A stretch of DNA of 64,000 nucleotides from Brevibacillus parabrevis (GTDB taxonomy: Bacteria; Bacillota; Bacilli; Brevibacillales; Brevibacillaceae), in the NCBI RefSeq assembly GCF_003710905.1, contig NZ_RHHV01000014.1, forward strand, positions 186,001 to 250,000. Reading direction: 5' to 3'. The stretch's first letter is position 1, and each line of letters starts with the position of its first letter. Under the pieces are notes generated by a model. The model was not told the origin of the DNA, did no database searches, and saw only the letters and a list, made by a program, of their open reading frames with translations. Shown piece by piece: positions 8,578-17,481 of the stretch. Made by a program: the position numbers and the translations under genes.

Positions 8578-9685
8578 CGAGCCGCTTGCCCTTCGCCATC
8601 TCGCACAGGAGCTTGAACGCATCGGCGGGCTGAACATTTTGGGACAATACCGCAACCCGCAGCTGGCTCTCGAACGAATCACCCAGGAACCTATGGATGC
8701 GGTGTTTCTGGACATTCAGATGCCAGGTGTCAACGGAATCGAGTTAGCCGAGCGAATTTTGCAACTGTATCCGCACATGGCGATCGTTTTTGTGACGGCA
8801 TACGACGAATACGTAATCAAGGCTTTTGAGCTGAATGCGCTGGATTACATTTTGAAGCCGATTCAACATGAGCGCTTGCAAAAAACGATTCAGCGACTCG
8901 GCAAACAAGCGCCGCTTGAGGCTGTTGCAGCTCGTAATGCTGATCCGGAAAACGGATTGATCCACAGCCTTCGCTCTTTGCAACTAGAGCTGGCTGGCCA
9001 AAAGCCGCTGACGTTGCGCTGGAAAACTGTAAAAGCACAAGAAATTTTCGCCTTTTTGCTGCACCACCGGGGAACAGTTGTCAAAAAACAAGTTCTTCTC
9101 GACCAGTTTTGGCCGGGAATCGATTGGAAAAAAGGGATTACGCAGCTTTATACGACCGTTTATCAGATCAGAAAAGTCATCAATGAAGAAAAAATGAGCG
9201 TTCAGATCGTCAACTGTGACGAAGGCTACTTGCTGGAGATGAATGGTACGAGACTGGACGTGCAGGAGTGGGAAGCCAACCTGAACACCGCGCCGCCGCT
9301 TGATCCAGAAACATTGGACGTGCATCTGTCCGTATTGCAGCAGTACCGTGGAGATTACTTGTCTGACCATCATTACTTGTGGGCTGAAACCGAACGAATC
9401 CGACTGCGCGGAAAATTTCTTCAGCATGCGCACGACATTTTTCGCTTTTTCGTAGAGCGCAACCAGTTGACACAGGCCGTTTCGCATTATTTGCACGTAC
9501 AAAAAATCTTGCCTTCCGAAGAAGCACTCTATTATGAACTGATGCGTCTTTACGCCAAGCTTGGCGATCGTTTTTCCGTGGAAAAGCAATACGACTTGCT
9601 CGTGTCTATGCTACGAACTGAGTTTGACGCCCAGGCTCATCCGGCGGTTCAAGCGTGGTTTGCGCAGTGGAAACAAAAATCATAA
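8555..9685 (+). CDS. Response regulator with winged helix and BTAD domain
   Basis: 376 aa. The receiver domain occupies residues 1-120, with the acidic pair DD (7-8), phosphoacceptor Asp53 (VFLDIQMPG) and Lys of LKPI. A winged-helix DNA-binding region (about 150-225, including VVKKQVLLDQFWPG and YTTVYQIRKVI) is followed by a bacterial transcriptional activation domain of TPR-like helices (about 230-376), the SARP/BTAD layout. The start overlaps the end of the decayed kinase by 23 bases, so the two were a two-component pair. With the kinase broken, the regulator either has another partner or is losing function; its own residues are intact. Confidence 0.88.
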   Translation: MKVIIVDDEPLALRHLAQELERIGGLNILGQYRNPQLALERITQEPMDAVFLDIQMPGVNGIELAERILQLYPHMAIVFVTAYDEYVIKAFELNALDYILKPIQHERLQKTIQRLGKQAPLEAVAARNADPENGLIHSLRSLQLELAGQKPLTLRWKTVKAQEIFAFLLHHRGTVVKKQVLLDQFWPGIDWKKGITQLYTTVYQIRKVINEEKMSVQIVNCDEGYLLEMNGTRLDVQEWEANLNTAPPLDPETLDVHLSVLQQYRGDYLSDHHYLWAETERIRLRGKFLQHAHDIFRFFVERNQLTQAVSHYLHVQKILPSEEALYYELMRLYAKLGDRFSVEKQYDLLVSMLRTEFDAQAHPAVQAWFAQWKQKS

Positions 9686-9690
9686 CGAAG

Positions 9691-9718
9691 AGCCGACTTT
9701 TTACAGGTCGGCTTTTTT
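9691..9718 (+). terminator. Terminator after response regulator
   Basis: AGCCGAC pairs with GTCGGCT, followed by six T. Confidence 0.9.
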
Positions 9719-9723
9719 GGTGA

Positions 9724-9802
9724 AAAAAACCTATTTCTATTTTTGTTTTTAGTATTTTTCACCTATAAATATTGCGTTTCCATGAAAAAATAGGTTTTTT
9801 CC
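9724..9802. repeat. AT-rich inverted repeat upstream of hemAT
   Basis: AAAAAACCTATTTC (9724-9737) is nearly the reverse complement of AAAATAGGTTTTTT (9787-9800), separated by about 50 AT-rich bases. The gap between genes (9686-9941) otherwise holds no gene. Possible operator or curved DNA; no function can be assigned. Confidence 0.45.
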
Positions 9803-9941
9803 AAAAAAAGTGCGACGGTTTCAAAAATCTTTCAGGTGAATGTTGTATCATAAAGAGGGTCTATTTGCCTAAAGAATAGGTTGCAGTTGGGGGACTGCAT
9901 CTGAAGCAATGTTTGTAGCTGGTTTGAATTGGGAATAGGGG

Positions 9942-11285
9942 ATGAAGAAGAGCATGAGCAAATGTCCATTTTCGTTTTTTCACAGTTTGTGGGGAAGCCG
10001 GAAAAAGCCGATGGAGCATTCCAGGTGGCTTGATCAGCAAGATCGCGCAAAAGCAAAGATTGACGTGACCGATCCGACGATCTTGAAGCAGTTGGAAATG
10101 ATTGATTTGACCATAGAGGAAATCCGGTTGGCAAGCTCGATCCAGAAACTGATCCAGGCACATATTCGCGAGATTGTGTCCGCTTTCTACCAGACGATTA
10201 CCAATGTCGAAGAACTGAAACAAATCATCCTGGACAACAGCACGCTGGAACGGCTGCAAAAGACGTTGGAGCGGCATCTGATCGAGATGTTCAGCGGGCA
10301 AATCGACGGCGAGTTTTTGCAAAAGCGGATTCGTGTAGCAGAAGTGCACTATCGAATCGGCCTGGAGCCGAAGTGGTACATGGGTGCCTTTCAAAACTTG
10401 CAAAGTACATTGCTCGATATCGTCCACGAAAATATTGGGAATCGAGTGGAAAGCGTCCGAATTGGCAAAGTGATTTCGAAGATCCTCAATTTTGAACAGC
10501 AAATCGTCCTGGAAGCTTACGAAAAAGAAAATTTGCGCCAAAGACAGAAGCAGTATGAACAGGTCAAGGAAGAGCTGAAGGCGAAAATTTTTACGGTTTG
10601 CGAGCAGATGACGTCGATTGCCGAGCAGACGAGTGCTTCGATGCAAGAACTGATCTCCAGCAGCAATGAAGTAAACCGCAGTGTTCGCTCGGGAGCGCAG
10701 ACATCGAGAGAGACGCAGCATCTGGCTTCGCAGGGCAAAGTGAAGCTGGGCGAGCTGGAAGGGCGGATCGAAGCGATTTTCAACCGGACGAATACGATGG
10801 AAAAAAGCGTGGAGCTGTTGAACCAATCCGTACGCGAGATTGGCACGGTCATCAAAATCGTCCAGGACATCGCAGGGCAAACCAATTTGCTGGCGCTTAA
10901 TTCGGCGATTGAAGCGGCACGGGCGCAAGAGCATGGCAAAGGATTTGCTGTGGTGGCCCAGGAAGTTCGCAAGCTGTCCGAGCAAACGAAGCTGTCAGTG
11001 GAACAGATCAATTCCTACATCGTCCAAACCCGTACATATACCGAAGAGGTCGTAGGCGCGATTCAGGAAGTTCATCAACTCGTGCAGGCGAGCAAGGCGG
11101 AATCCGAAGCGACAGAAGAATCGTTTGCGCACATCGTCCAGTCGATGGCACGCAGTCTTGGCGAGGTTGAAAACGTCGAGGCAGGCATGCGCGTTCTGGT
11201 ACAAAGCATGGAGGAAATTGGGGTTGCCACACAACAGGTGGTCATCTCGGCTGAAACGCTTCAAGAGGCTGCGGGCATAGCGTAA
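9942..11285 (+). CDS. hemAT: HemAT-type globin-coupled chemotaxis transducer
   Basis: 447 aa, soluble, without membrane helices. Residues about 40-195 form a sensor globin: AFYQTI with distal Tyr83 and [10 protein letters not shown] with proximal heme ligand His136, as in B. subtilis HemAT. Residues about 200-447 form a methyl-accepting signalling domain whose hairpin tip ([19 protein letters not shown], then [15 protein letters not shown]) would contact CheA/CheW. The protein senses oxygen and drives aerotaxis. The ATG follows AATAGGGG; a second ATG four codons later is possible. It is monocistronic or co-transcribed with the cyclic-di-GMP gene 38 bases downstream. Confidence 0.92.
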   Translation: MKKSMSKCPFSFFHSLWGSRKKPMEHSRWLDQQDRAKAKIDVTDPTILKQLEMIDLTIEEIRLASSIQKLIQAHIREIVSAFYQTITNVEELKQIILDNSTLERLQKTLERHLIEMFSGQIDGEFLQKRIRVAEVHYRIGLEPKWYMGAFQNLQSTLLDIVHENIGNRVESVRIGKVISKILNFEQQIVLEAYEKENLRQRQKQYEQVKEELKAKIFTVCEQMTSIAEQTSASMQELISSSNEVNRSVRSGAQTSRETQHLASQGKVKLGELEGRIEAIFNRTNTMEKSVELLNQSVREIGTVIKIVQDIAGQTNLLALNSAIEAARAQEHGKGFAVVAQEVRKLSEQTKLSVEQINSYIVQTRTYTEEVVGAIQEVHQLVQASKAESEATEESFAHIVQSMARSLGEVENVEAGMRVLVQSMEEIGVATQQVVISAETLQEAAGIA

Positions 11286-11323
11286 CGCTGTGCAAGTCAT
11301 CAGAGGAAAGCGGGGGGAAGAGA

Positions 11324-13771
11324 GTGCAACACCAACTTCACGGAACTTATGATAGCTTTCTTGTTGTTTTATCTTATTTAATCGCCGTCACCGCTTCCTA
11401 CTCTGCTCTCGATCTGGCAGGCAGAGTGACAATCAGTCGGGGAAAACATCGCGTGCTGTGGCTGATTTTCGGAGCAACATCCATGGGGCTGGGCATCTGG
11501 TCCATGCACTTTGTCGGCATGCTGGCCCTGACTTTGCCGATCCATGTTATGTACGATATGGCCTACGTCATCTTGTCTGTCGTACTCGCTATTTTTGTTT
11601 CCAGCATCGCTTTGTACACCGTGACCAAAGACGAGCTGACGCCAAAGGAACTCGTCATCTCGGGAGCTTTCATGGCTGCGGGGATATCCGGCATGCACTA
11701 CACCGGAATGGCAGCGATGATCATCGGGATTACGTATGACAGCTGGTGGGTCGTCCTGTCCGTCATCATTGCGGGTACGGCTTCGGTAGCAGCGCTCTGG
11801 CTGCTGTTTTACTTCCGCAAAGATCAGACGCGCTACGCGTCCTTGTACAAGCTGGGCAGCGCCCTGATCATGGGAGCGGCCATCGCGGGCATGCATTACA
11901 CGGGCATGGTCGCCGCCAGCTTCCACACGGACTCGCTTGTGCGGGAGCACGTGCAAATGCAGATGCAGCCGGAGACGCTTGCGTACGTCATTGTGTTTGC
12001 TACGTTTTTGCTATTGGGCGTCACGCTCATAGGAGTGTTCATCAACAAGCGCTTTTCGCAAAAAGATTCCGAGATCGAGGAAAACGAGAGCTGGTATCGA
12101 TCTTTGTATAAAAACAATGAATACGGGATTATTTCTCTGGATAAGACAGGCATGGTCATCGACATGAATCCGGCGGTGCAAAAAATAACCGGGTTGATCA
12201 CCGAGCAATATATCAATCGCCACGTCGCCCAGATCGGATTGCACATTCCGAGAGCAGAGAGAGAGCAGACCAGAAGCTTGTTCTACGAGACGACGGCACA
12301 GCATCTGAACAGCTTTGAAACAGCGTGGAGCTACCCCGGTGGCGATGTCATCAAGCTGAGCGTGATGAAAGTACCTGTGGAAATCGCGGGAGAAATCGTC
12401 GGTACACACATCATCGTCAAGGATATTACAGAAGAAAACGCAGCCAAGCAAAAAATCGAATACTTGGCGTACCATGATGAACTGACGGGCTTGCCGAATC
12501 GCAGAAGGTTCAACCAACTGCTGGAGGAGGCGATCGAGCGCAGCGCTTCCGAGCAAAAGACGTTTGCCGTCATGGTGCTCGATGTGGATCGCTTCAAGAT
12601 GATCAACGATTCTTTGGGGCACACCTACGGAGACTTGTTTTTGCAGGGCGTGAGCAAGCGGATTTTGCAGAGTGCAGCTGGATGCGAGGTCACGATCGCC
12701 AGGATGGGTGGCGACGAGTTTACGATTCTTTGCAAATGCGAGCCAGACGGCCGGGAAGCATCGGAACTTGCCCAAAAAATCATCGACACATTGAAGCAGC
12801 CGTTTCATCTGAAGGACAGCGACTTCTACATTTCGGCGAGCATCGGGACAGCCCTTTTTCCAGAGCACGGGTCAGATGCCGTCTCCTTGTTGAAAAAAGC
12901 GGATGCGGCGATGTACAAGGTCAAGCGACAAGGGAAAAACGGCCATCTGTTCTACACGGATGACCTCGACGCCCAACTGCTGGATCACATCGAGCTGGAG
13001 AGCGATTTGCGCAAAGCGATTGAACGAGACGAATTGGTCGTCTACTACCAGCCGCAGTTTCATTCCGAGTACAACCGGATGATCGGTGTGGAAGCGCTCG
13101 TCAGGTGGAATCACCCGACAAGAGGACTGCTTTCGCCTGGCCTGTTTATTCCACTAGCTGAAGAAACCGGCTTGATCTACGACTTGGGAACATGGGTTTT
13201 GCGCGAGGCGTGCCGCCAGATGAAACGCTGGCATGACGAAGGCGGACCGCTCATTCCTGTGTCGGTCAACCTGTCTTCCCACCAGTTTCATCAGTCCAAC
13301 CTCGTGACGTATATCCGAAATATCCTGCAAGAAACGGGGCTTGCCCCGGAGTATTTGGAGCTGGAGATCACGGAGAGCATGATGATGGACCCGGCTGTCT
13401 CCATTCACATTTTGGAGGAGCTGAACAAGCTTGGCACACGCATCAGCCTGGACGACTTCGGGACAGGCTACAGCTCGCTCAGCTACCTGAAAAAATTTCC
13501 AATTCACAAGCTGAAAATCGACCGCTCCTTCATCACCGATATCTCCCAAAACCGCAACGATCGGGCCATCGTGTCCACAATCATTGCGATGGCGCAAAAC
13601 CTCAAGCTGGATGTCATTGCCGAAGGCATCGAGACAAAAGACCAGCTGGACATTTTGACGGAAAACGATTGCAAAAAAATTCAGGGCTATTACTTCGCCA
13701 GCCCGTTGTCGGCGGCAGATGTTGAGACGATGTTCATCATGCCTTCCCGCGAGGCGCAGCACCTTGAATAG
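11324..13771 (+). CDS. MHYT-PAS-GGDEF-EAL cyclic-di-GMP enzyme
   Basis: 815 aa from a GTG with a GGGGGGAAGAGA site. Residues about 5-225 hold seven membrane helices with MHYT-type motifs (SMHFVGM, GMHYTGM twice), a sensor thought to bind copper and respond to oxygen, CO or NO. A PAS domain (about 245-365) is followed by GGDEF (about 375-535, motif MGGDEF intact, no RxxD inhibitory site in front) and EAL (about 545-800). The EAL domain keeps EALVRW, the Asn of NLSSHQF, ELEITES, DDFGTGYSSL, the Lys of KIDRSF and EGIE, so phosphodiesterase activity is expected; cyclase activity is possible. Next to HemAT this suggests oxygen control of motility versus attachment. Confidence 0.92.
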   Translation: MQHQLHGTYDSFLVVLSYLIAVTASYSALDLAGRVTISRGKHRVLWLIFGATSMGLGIWSMHFVGMLALTLPIHVMYDMAYVILSVVLAIFVSSIALYTVTKDELTPKELVISGAFMAAGISGMHYTGMAAMIIGITYDSWWVVLSVIIAGTASVAALWLLFYFRKDQTRYASLYKLGSALIMGAAIAGMHYTGMVAASFHTDSLVREHVQMQMQPETLAYVIVFATFLLLGVTLIGVFINKRFSQKDSEIEENESWYRSLYKNNEYGIISLDKTGMVIDMNPAVQKITGLITEQYINRHVAQIGLHIPRAEREQTRSLFYETTAQHLNSFETAWSYPGGDVIKLSVMKVPVEIAGEIVGTHIIVKDITEENAAKQKIEYLAYHDELTGLPNRRRFNQLLEEAIERSASEQKTFAVMVLDVDRFKMINDSLGHTYGDLFLQGVSKRILQSAAGCEVTIARMGGDEFTILCKCEPDGREASELAQKIIDTLKQPFHLKDSDFYISASIGTALFPEHGSDAVSLLKKADAAMYKVKRQGKNGHLFYTDDLDAQLLDHIELESDLRKAIERDELVVYYQPQFHSEYNRMIGVEALVRWNHPTRGLLSPGLFIPLAEETGLIYDLGTWVLREACRQMKRWHDEGGPLIPVSVNLSSHQFHQSNLVTYIRNILQETGLAPEYLELEITESMMMDPAVSIHILEELNKLGTRISLDDFGTGYSSLSYLKKFPIHKLKIDRSFITDISQNRNDRAIVSTIIAMAQNLKLDVIAEGIETKDQLDILTENDCKKIQGYYFASPLSAADVETMFIMPSREAQHLE

Positions 13772-13780
13772 AGGCACAGC

Positions 13781-13814
13781 AGGTCAACCCGCGCTCACCG
13801 GGTTGGCCTTTTTT
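13781..13814 (+). terminator. Terminator after GGDEF-EAL gene
   Basis: AGGTCAACCC pairs with GGGTTGGCCT (one wobble pair), followed by six T. Confidence 0.9.
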
Positions 13815-13862
13815 ACGGGGAAAAGATTTATCTGAAAAAACGGAATTTCCGGTGAGGAGCAG

Positions 13863-13891
13863 TTGACAAACGATTCGTTCTGTTATTAAAT
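13863..13891 (+). promoter_or_regulatory. SigA-type promoter of the antiterminator/permease operon
   Basis: Perfect -35 TTGACA, 17-base spacer, -10 TTAAAT (4 of 6). Confidence 0.6.
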
Positions 13892-13897
13892 AAATGG

Positions 13898-13911
13898 CGA
13901 AAGCGCTTTAA
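13898..13911 (+). promoter_or_regulatory. cre site (CcpA operator)
   Basis: CGAAAGCGCTTTAA contains the perfectly symmetrical core AAAGCGCTTT of the catabolite-responsive element consensus TGNAARCGNTTNCA. It lies just downstream of the -10 box, around the expected transcription start, where bound CcpA would block initiation. It implies that glucose represses the operon. Confidence 0.65.
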
Positions 13912-13943
13912 TTACCAACAAGATGTCAAATGAGGGTTTCAAG

Positions 13944-14522
13944 ATGGCGACTGATTTTTTTCCTAACCACGTCACGATTCCTTCTGTCAGGGACTTGCGC
14001 CATTTTCAGATCGCGCTGCAAAGCGACGCTCCGGTTATCCTCTTGTCGGATGTCCATATCGGAAATTTGAAAAGCTTGACGCAAAAATGCCACGAAGCCA
14101 AGAAAAAAGTGATTGTGCACGTGGACCTGATCGGCGGCTTGAACAAGGATCAAATGGGAATCAAGCTGCTCAAGGACTTGTTTCAGGTAGATGGACTCAT
14201 TTCCCCGAGTGCCAAAATTGTCAACCGTGCGAAGAACGTAGGATTGATCGGGATTCACCGATTTTTTCTCCTCGATTCACGCTCGCTGGAAAATGGTTTG
14301 AAAGGACTGGAAATGAGCGATCTCGATGCGATTGAGATTCTCCCGGGTCCTTTTGCCAAGCAGTTTGTGAACCAGTTCCGCGCCGTGAAAAATGTCCCGA
14401 TTCTCGCAGGTGGCTTTATCGATTCGGCAGAAGTCGTTCACGAGCTGTTCGCAGCCGGAATCAACGGTGTGACAACAAGCAAGCGTGAACTTTGGAACAT
14501 ACGCGACAACAAAATACGTTAA
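13944..14522 (+). CDS. GlpP-family antiterminator
   Basis: 192 aa from ATG 13944, which has a GAGGG site; ATG 13923 is in frame but lacks one. The protein has the GlpP-type (beta/alpha)8-like pattern: APVILLSDVHIGNL, KKVIVHVDLIGGL, GLISPSAKIVNRAKN, HRFFLLDSRSLENG, DAIEILPGPF and VPILAGGFIDSAE. GlpP binds glycerol-3-phosphate and prevents termination in the leaders of glpFK and glpD. Here no glp genes follow. Instead a leader terminator precedes a permease and a sugar-phosphate pathway, so this homologue probably senses a phosphorylated intermediate (glycerol-3-phosphate or another polyol phosphate) and controls the downstream genes. Confidence 0.85.
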   Translation: MATDFFPNHVTIPSVRDLRHFQIALQSDAPVILLSDVHIGNLKSLTQKCHEAKKKVIVHVDLIGGLNKDQMGIKLLKDLFQVDGLISPSAKIVNRAKNVGLIGIHRFFLLDSRSLENGLKGLEMSDLDAIEILPGPFAKQFVNQFRAVKNVPILAGGFIDSAEVVHELFAAGINGVTTSKRELWNIRDNKIR

Positions 14523-14541
14523 CGGGTTATGTGTAGATGCG

Positions 14542-14594
14542 AAACCCTACAGAGAGTTAGTGCGAAAAGGCGCTAGCTCTGTGTAGGGTTTTTT
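14542..14594 (+). terminator. Leader terminator, probable antitermination target
   Basis: AAACCCTACAGAG pairs with CTCTGTGTAGGGTTT (two-base bulge) around an inner GC-rich hairpin, followed by TTTTTT. It sits between the GlpP-like gene and the permease, exactly where a GlpP-controlled terminator would be. Control by the GlpP homologue is inferred. Confidence 0.75.
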
Positions 14595-14668
14595 GTTTTG
14601 GAAAGGGGGTGGTGCAGCGAACGAGCGTGCAAGGGCAAAGCGAAAAACAAATCAAAGGAGGCAACCGA

Positions 14669-15931
14669 ATGGCGGTCATTCAGTTTTTGATCCAGTTGGG
14701 CCCATCTGTTATGATGCCGATTATTTTCTTTATTTTGGCGATGATCTTTCGGGTGAAAGTCGGGCAAGGCTTCAAGGCAGCGATGCTGGTAGGGATCGGG
14801 TTTGTCGGTATCAACCTCGTAATCGGCCTGTTATTGGGAACGCTGGGCCCGGCAGCAGAAGCGATGGTAAGTCGCTTTGGCCTGTCGCTGACGGTCGTTG
14901 ACCCGGGCTGGCCTGTCGGTGCGACAATTGGCTGGGGGACGCCGATTGTCCCGATCGTTGTTTTCAGTGCTGTTCTCTTGAATATTTTGTTGCTAATGTT
15001 GAAATGGACAAAGACAGTCAACATCGACATTTTCAACTACTGGCATTTCATGCTGACAGGCGGTGTCGTGTATGCGGCAACTAACAGCATCGCAGTTGGT
15101 ACGATCGCTGCACTCATTCACTTCCTGATCGCGATTGTGATTGCGGACATTACGGCGCCGAAAATCCAGAAAGAGTTCGACTTGAAAGGCGTCTCCTTTG
15201 CTCATGCCACATCGGCGATTTACGTGCCCATCGGCATCGCGGTGAACTGGATCATCGAAAAAATTCCCGGTTTGCGGGACATCAAGGCCGATCCGGAGGA
15301 AATTACCAAAAAATACGGCGTGATGGGCGAACCGCTCACGCTTGGTACGATTCTCGGGGTGTTGCTCGGCATCCTCGCCGGGTTCGGAATTGCGGAAATT
15401 TTGACACTCGGCATTCAAGTAGCGGCGGTGATGGTTCTCTTGCCTGCGATGATCAACGTGCTGGTCGAAGGGCTGGAGATCGTGCGGCAGGCGGCGGAAC
15501 AGTTTTTGAAAAAGCGTTTCCCGGACCGCGAGTTTTACATCGGCTTGGATACGGCTCTCTTGATCGGCAATCCGGCTGTGTTGGCTACTGGGCTGCTGCT
15601 CATTCCCGGGGCGCTGGTCCTCGCGATTTTGTTGCCTGGCAACAAAGTGCTGCCTTTTGTCGATCTGGCTTCGCTCGTGTTCTTGATCCCGATGGCGGCA
15701 CCGTATTTGAAAAAGAATCTCGTTCGTCTGTTCGTCTCAGGGCTGGTCATGGTCGCGTTCGTGCTGTACGCGGGAACAAGCATTGCGCCGCTGTACACAA
15801 CCGCTGCGAATCTCGTCCATGTTTCGCTGCCTGAGGGTGTCAGCGCCACAACCGAGTTGGCCAACCTGGTCGGGGGAGCAACGACTCCGCTCGGCTGGAT
15901 TCTCATCAAACTAGCTTCAATTTTTGCATGA
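14669..15931 (+). CDS. GatC-type PTS EIIC-like permease
   Basis: 420 aa from ATG 14669 (AAAGGAGGCAACCGA). It is hydrophobic throughout with about nine to ten membrane helices and matches the galactitol-type EIIC family (GATIGWGTPIVPIVVFSAVL, AATNSIAVGTIAALIH, GNPAVLATGLLLIPG, GGATTPLGW). In a normal phosphotransferase system EIIA and EIIB would be encoded beside it; none is present in this window, and an FGGY kinase follows 21 bases later. It may therefore move its substrate without phosphorylation, or borrow EIIA/EIIB from elsewhere. Substrate unknown; a polyol or pentitol is likely from the neighbours. Confidence 0.85.
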   Translation: MAVIQFLIQLGPSVMMPIIFFILAMIFRVKVGQGFKAAMLVGIGFVGINLVIGLLLGTLGPAAEAMVSRFGLSLTVVDPGWPVGATIGWGTPIVPIVVFSAVLLNILLLMLKWTKTVNIDIFNYWHFMLTGGVVYAATNSIAVGTIAALIHFLIAIVIADITAPKIQKEFDLKGVSFAHATSAIYVPIGIAVNWIIEKIPGLRDIKADPEEITKKYGVMGEPLTLGTILGVLLGILAGFGIAEILTLGIQVAAVMVLLPAMINVLVEGLEIVRQAAEQFLKKRFPDREFYIGLDTALLIGNPAVLATGLLLIPGALVLAILLPGNKVLPFVDLASLVFLIPMAAPYLKKNLVRLFVSGLVMVAFVLYAGTSIAPLYTTAANLVHVSLPEGVSATTELANLVGGATTPLGWILIKLASIFA

Positions 15932-15952
15932 AACCAGTAAGGGGGAGAGAAC

Positions 15953-17467
15953 GTGGCACCATTTTTGATTGGGATTGACAACGGAGGAACAGTCACGAAA
16001 GCAGCTGTCTACACCGTGGATGGACGGGAGCTGGCGGTTTCCAGCAGAAAGACCGTCATGATCATGCCACAGCCTGGCCATACCGAGAGAGACATGGAAG
16101 AACTGTGGAAAGCGAATGTGTCCGTCATAAAAGAGGTGCTGGCAAAGTCGGGCATCGATCCTAAAGAAGTGGCGGGCGTGGCTGTCACGGGACACGGCAA
16201 CGGACTGTACCTCGTCGACGCAGCAGGAAAGCCGGTTGGCAACGGCATCGTCTCGACGGATACCCGCGCCAAGCACCTTGTCGAGCAGTGGTATCAGGAC
16301 GGAACGGCGGAACGCGTCCTGCCGAAGACGATGCAATCGATCTGGGCTGGCCAGCCTGTGGCGCTCTTGGGTTGGCTGCAAGCGAACAGACGCGAAGCGC
16401 TGGAAAAGGCACGCTGGATTTTGATGTGCAAAGACTTTATCCGCTATCGGCTGACAGGCGAAGCGTATGCAGAGGTGACGGACATCTCCGGCACCAACCT
16501 GTTCAACATCAAGGACGTATCCTACGACGATGAACTGCTCGCCGAATTTGGCTTGCAAGGCATCGCGGACAAGCTGCCGCCCGTCAAATACTCTGCTGAC
16601 ATTTGCGGCTATGTGACGGAGCAGGCGGCGAAAGAAACCGGGCTGGCGGTAGGGACACCTGTAGCGGGGGGATTGTTCGACATCGATGCGTCAGCGATTG
16701 CCTCTGGCGTCACTGATGAGGACAAATTGTGCGTCGTAGCTGGCACATGGAGCATCAACGAATACATCACGAAAGAGCCAGTCGTCGACAAAGCGTTGTT
16801 CATGACGTCCATCTATTGCATCCCCGGCTATTGGCTGACGCTGGAGGGCAGTCCGACTTCGGCGAGCAATCTGGAGTGGTTCACCAACGAATTTTTCAGC
16901 CAGGAACACGACGCGGCGCTCAAGCAAGGCATTAGCGTGTATGAGCTGTGCAACCAGATGGTAGCCAGCACGAAGCCGGAAGATTCCCACATCGTCTTCT
17001 TTCCGTTTTTGTTCGGCTCCAACGTGGACGCCAACGCCAAAGCGTGCTTTATCGGCCTGAATGGCTGGCACACCAAAGCGCATATGGTCAGAGCCTTGTA
17101 CGAAGGAGTCGTGTTCGGTCACCGCCAGCATATCGACAAGCTGCTCGTCCACCGCTCCCGGCCAAAGGCGGTGCGCCTGGCGGGAGGGGCCACGAGGTCG
17201 GAAGAGTGGATGCAAATGTTCGCTGACGTTTTGCAGCTGCCTGTCGAGGTGGTCGAAGGCACAGAGCAGGGAACGCTTGGCGCTTCCATCTGCGCCGGGG
17301 TGGCAACGAAGCACTTCGATTCGTTCTCGCAAGCGGCAGAGTCGATGGTGAAAGTCAGCAAAATGTACACGCCACAAGAACAACATAGAGACATCTACGA
17401 GCAAAAGTACCAGGCGTATTTGGAAGTGCTGGAAGCATTGCAGCCGTTGTGGAAAAAACTTTCGTGA
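15953..17467 (+). CDS. FGGY carbohydrate kinase, LyxK (xylulokinase)-like
   Basis: 504 aa from a GTG with GGGGGAGAGAAC. Two actin-fold halves are visible: the N-terminal phosphate loop GIDNGGTVTKAAVY, the substrate region VAGVAVTGHGNGLYL, ISGTNLFN, and the C-terminal ATP region LAGGATRSEEWMQMFADVL. The segments WAGQPVALLGWL, GTWSINEYI and EGSPTSASNLEWF are closest, from memory, to L-xylulose kinase LyxK. It should phosphorylate a free ketose (or polyol) in the cytoplasm, which is odd beside a PTS-type permease. The next gene starts 14 bases downstream, so co-transcription is nearly certain. Confidence 0.88.
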   Translation: MAPFLIGIDNGGTVTKAAVYTVDGRELAVSSRKTVMIMPQPGHTERDMEELWKANVSVIKEVLAKSGIDPKEVAGVAVTGHGNGLYLVDAAGKPVGNGIVSTDTRAKHLVEQWYQDGTAERVLPKTMQSIWAGQPVALLGWLQANRREALEKARWILMCKDFIRYRLTGEAYAEVTDISGTNLFNIKDVSYDDELLAEFGLQGIADKLPPVKYSADICGYVTEQAAKETGLAVGTPVAGGLFDIDASAIASGVTDEDKLCVVAGTWSINEYITKEPVVDKALFMTSIYCIPGYWLTLEGSPTSASNLEWFTNEFFSQEHDAALKQGISVYELCNQMVASTKPEDSHIVFFPFLFGSNVDANAKACFIGLNGWHTKAHMVRALYEGVVFGHRQHIDKLLVHRSRPKAVRLAGGATRSEEWMQMFADVLQLPVEVVEGTEQGTLGASICAGVATKHFDSFSQAAESMVKVSKMYTPQEQHRDIYEQKYQAYLEVLEALQPLWKKLS

Positions 17468-17481
17468 AGGATGGAGCAGAC

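Noticed and set aside
12011..12868. 285-aa open frame on the minus strand
   Set aside because: Lies opposite the PAS and GGDEF domains of the cyclic-di-GMP enzyme and shows no protein motif.
11324..13771. RxxD product-inhibition site in the GGDEF domain
   Set aside because: The residues in front of MGGDEF do not form RxxD.
13944..14522. Classical glycerol regulator GlpP controlling glpFK/glpD
   Set aside because: No glycerol facilitator, glycerol kinase or glycerol-3-phosphate dehydrogenase follows; the kinase is LyxK-like, so the gene was not named glpP.
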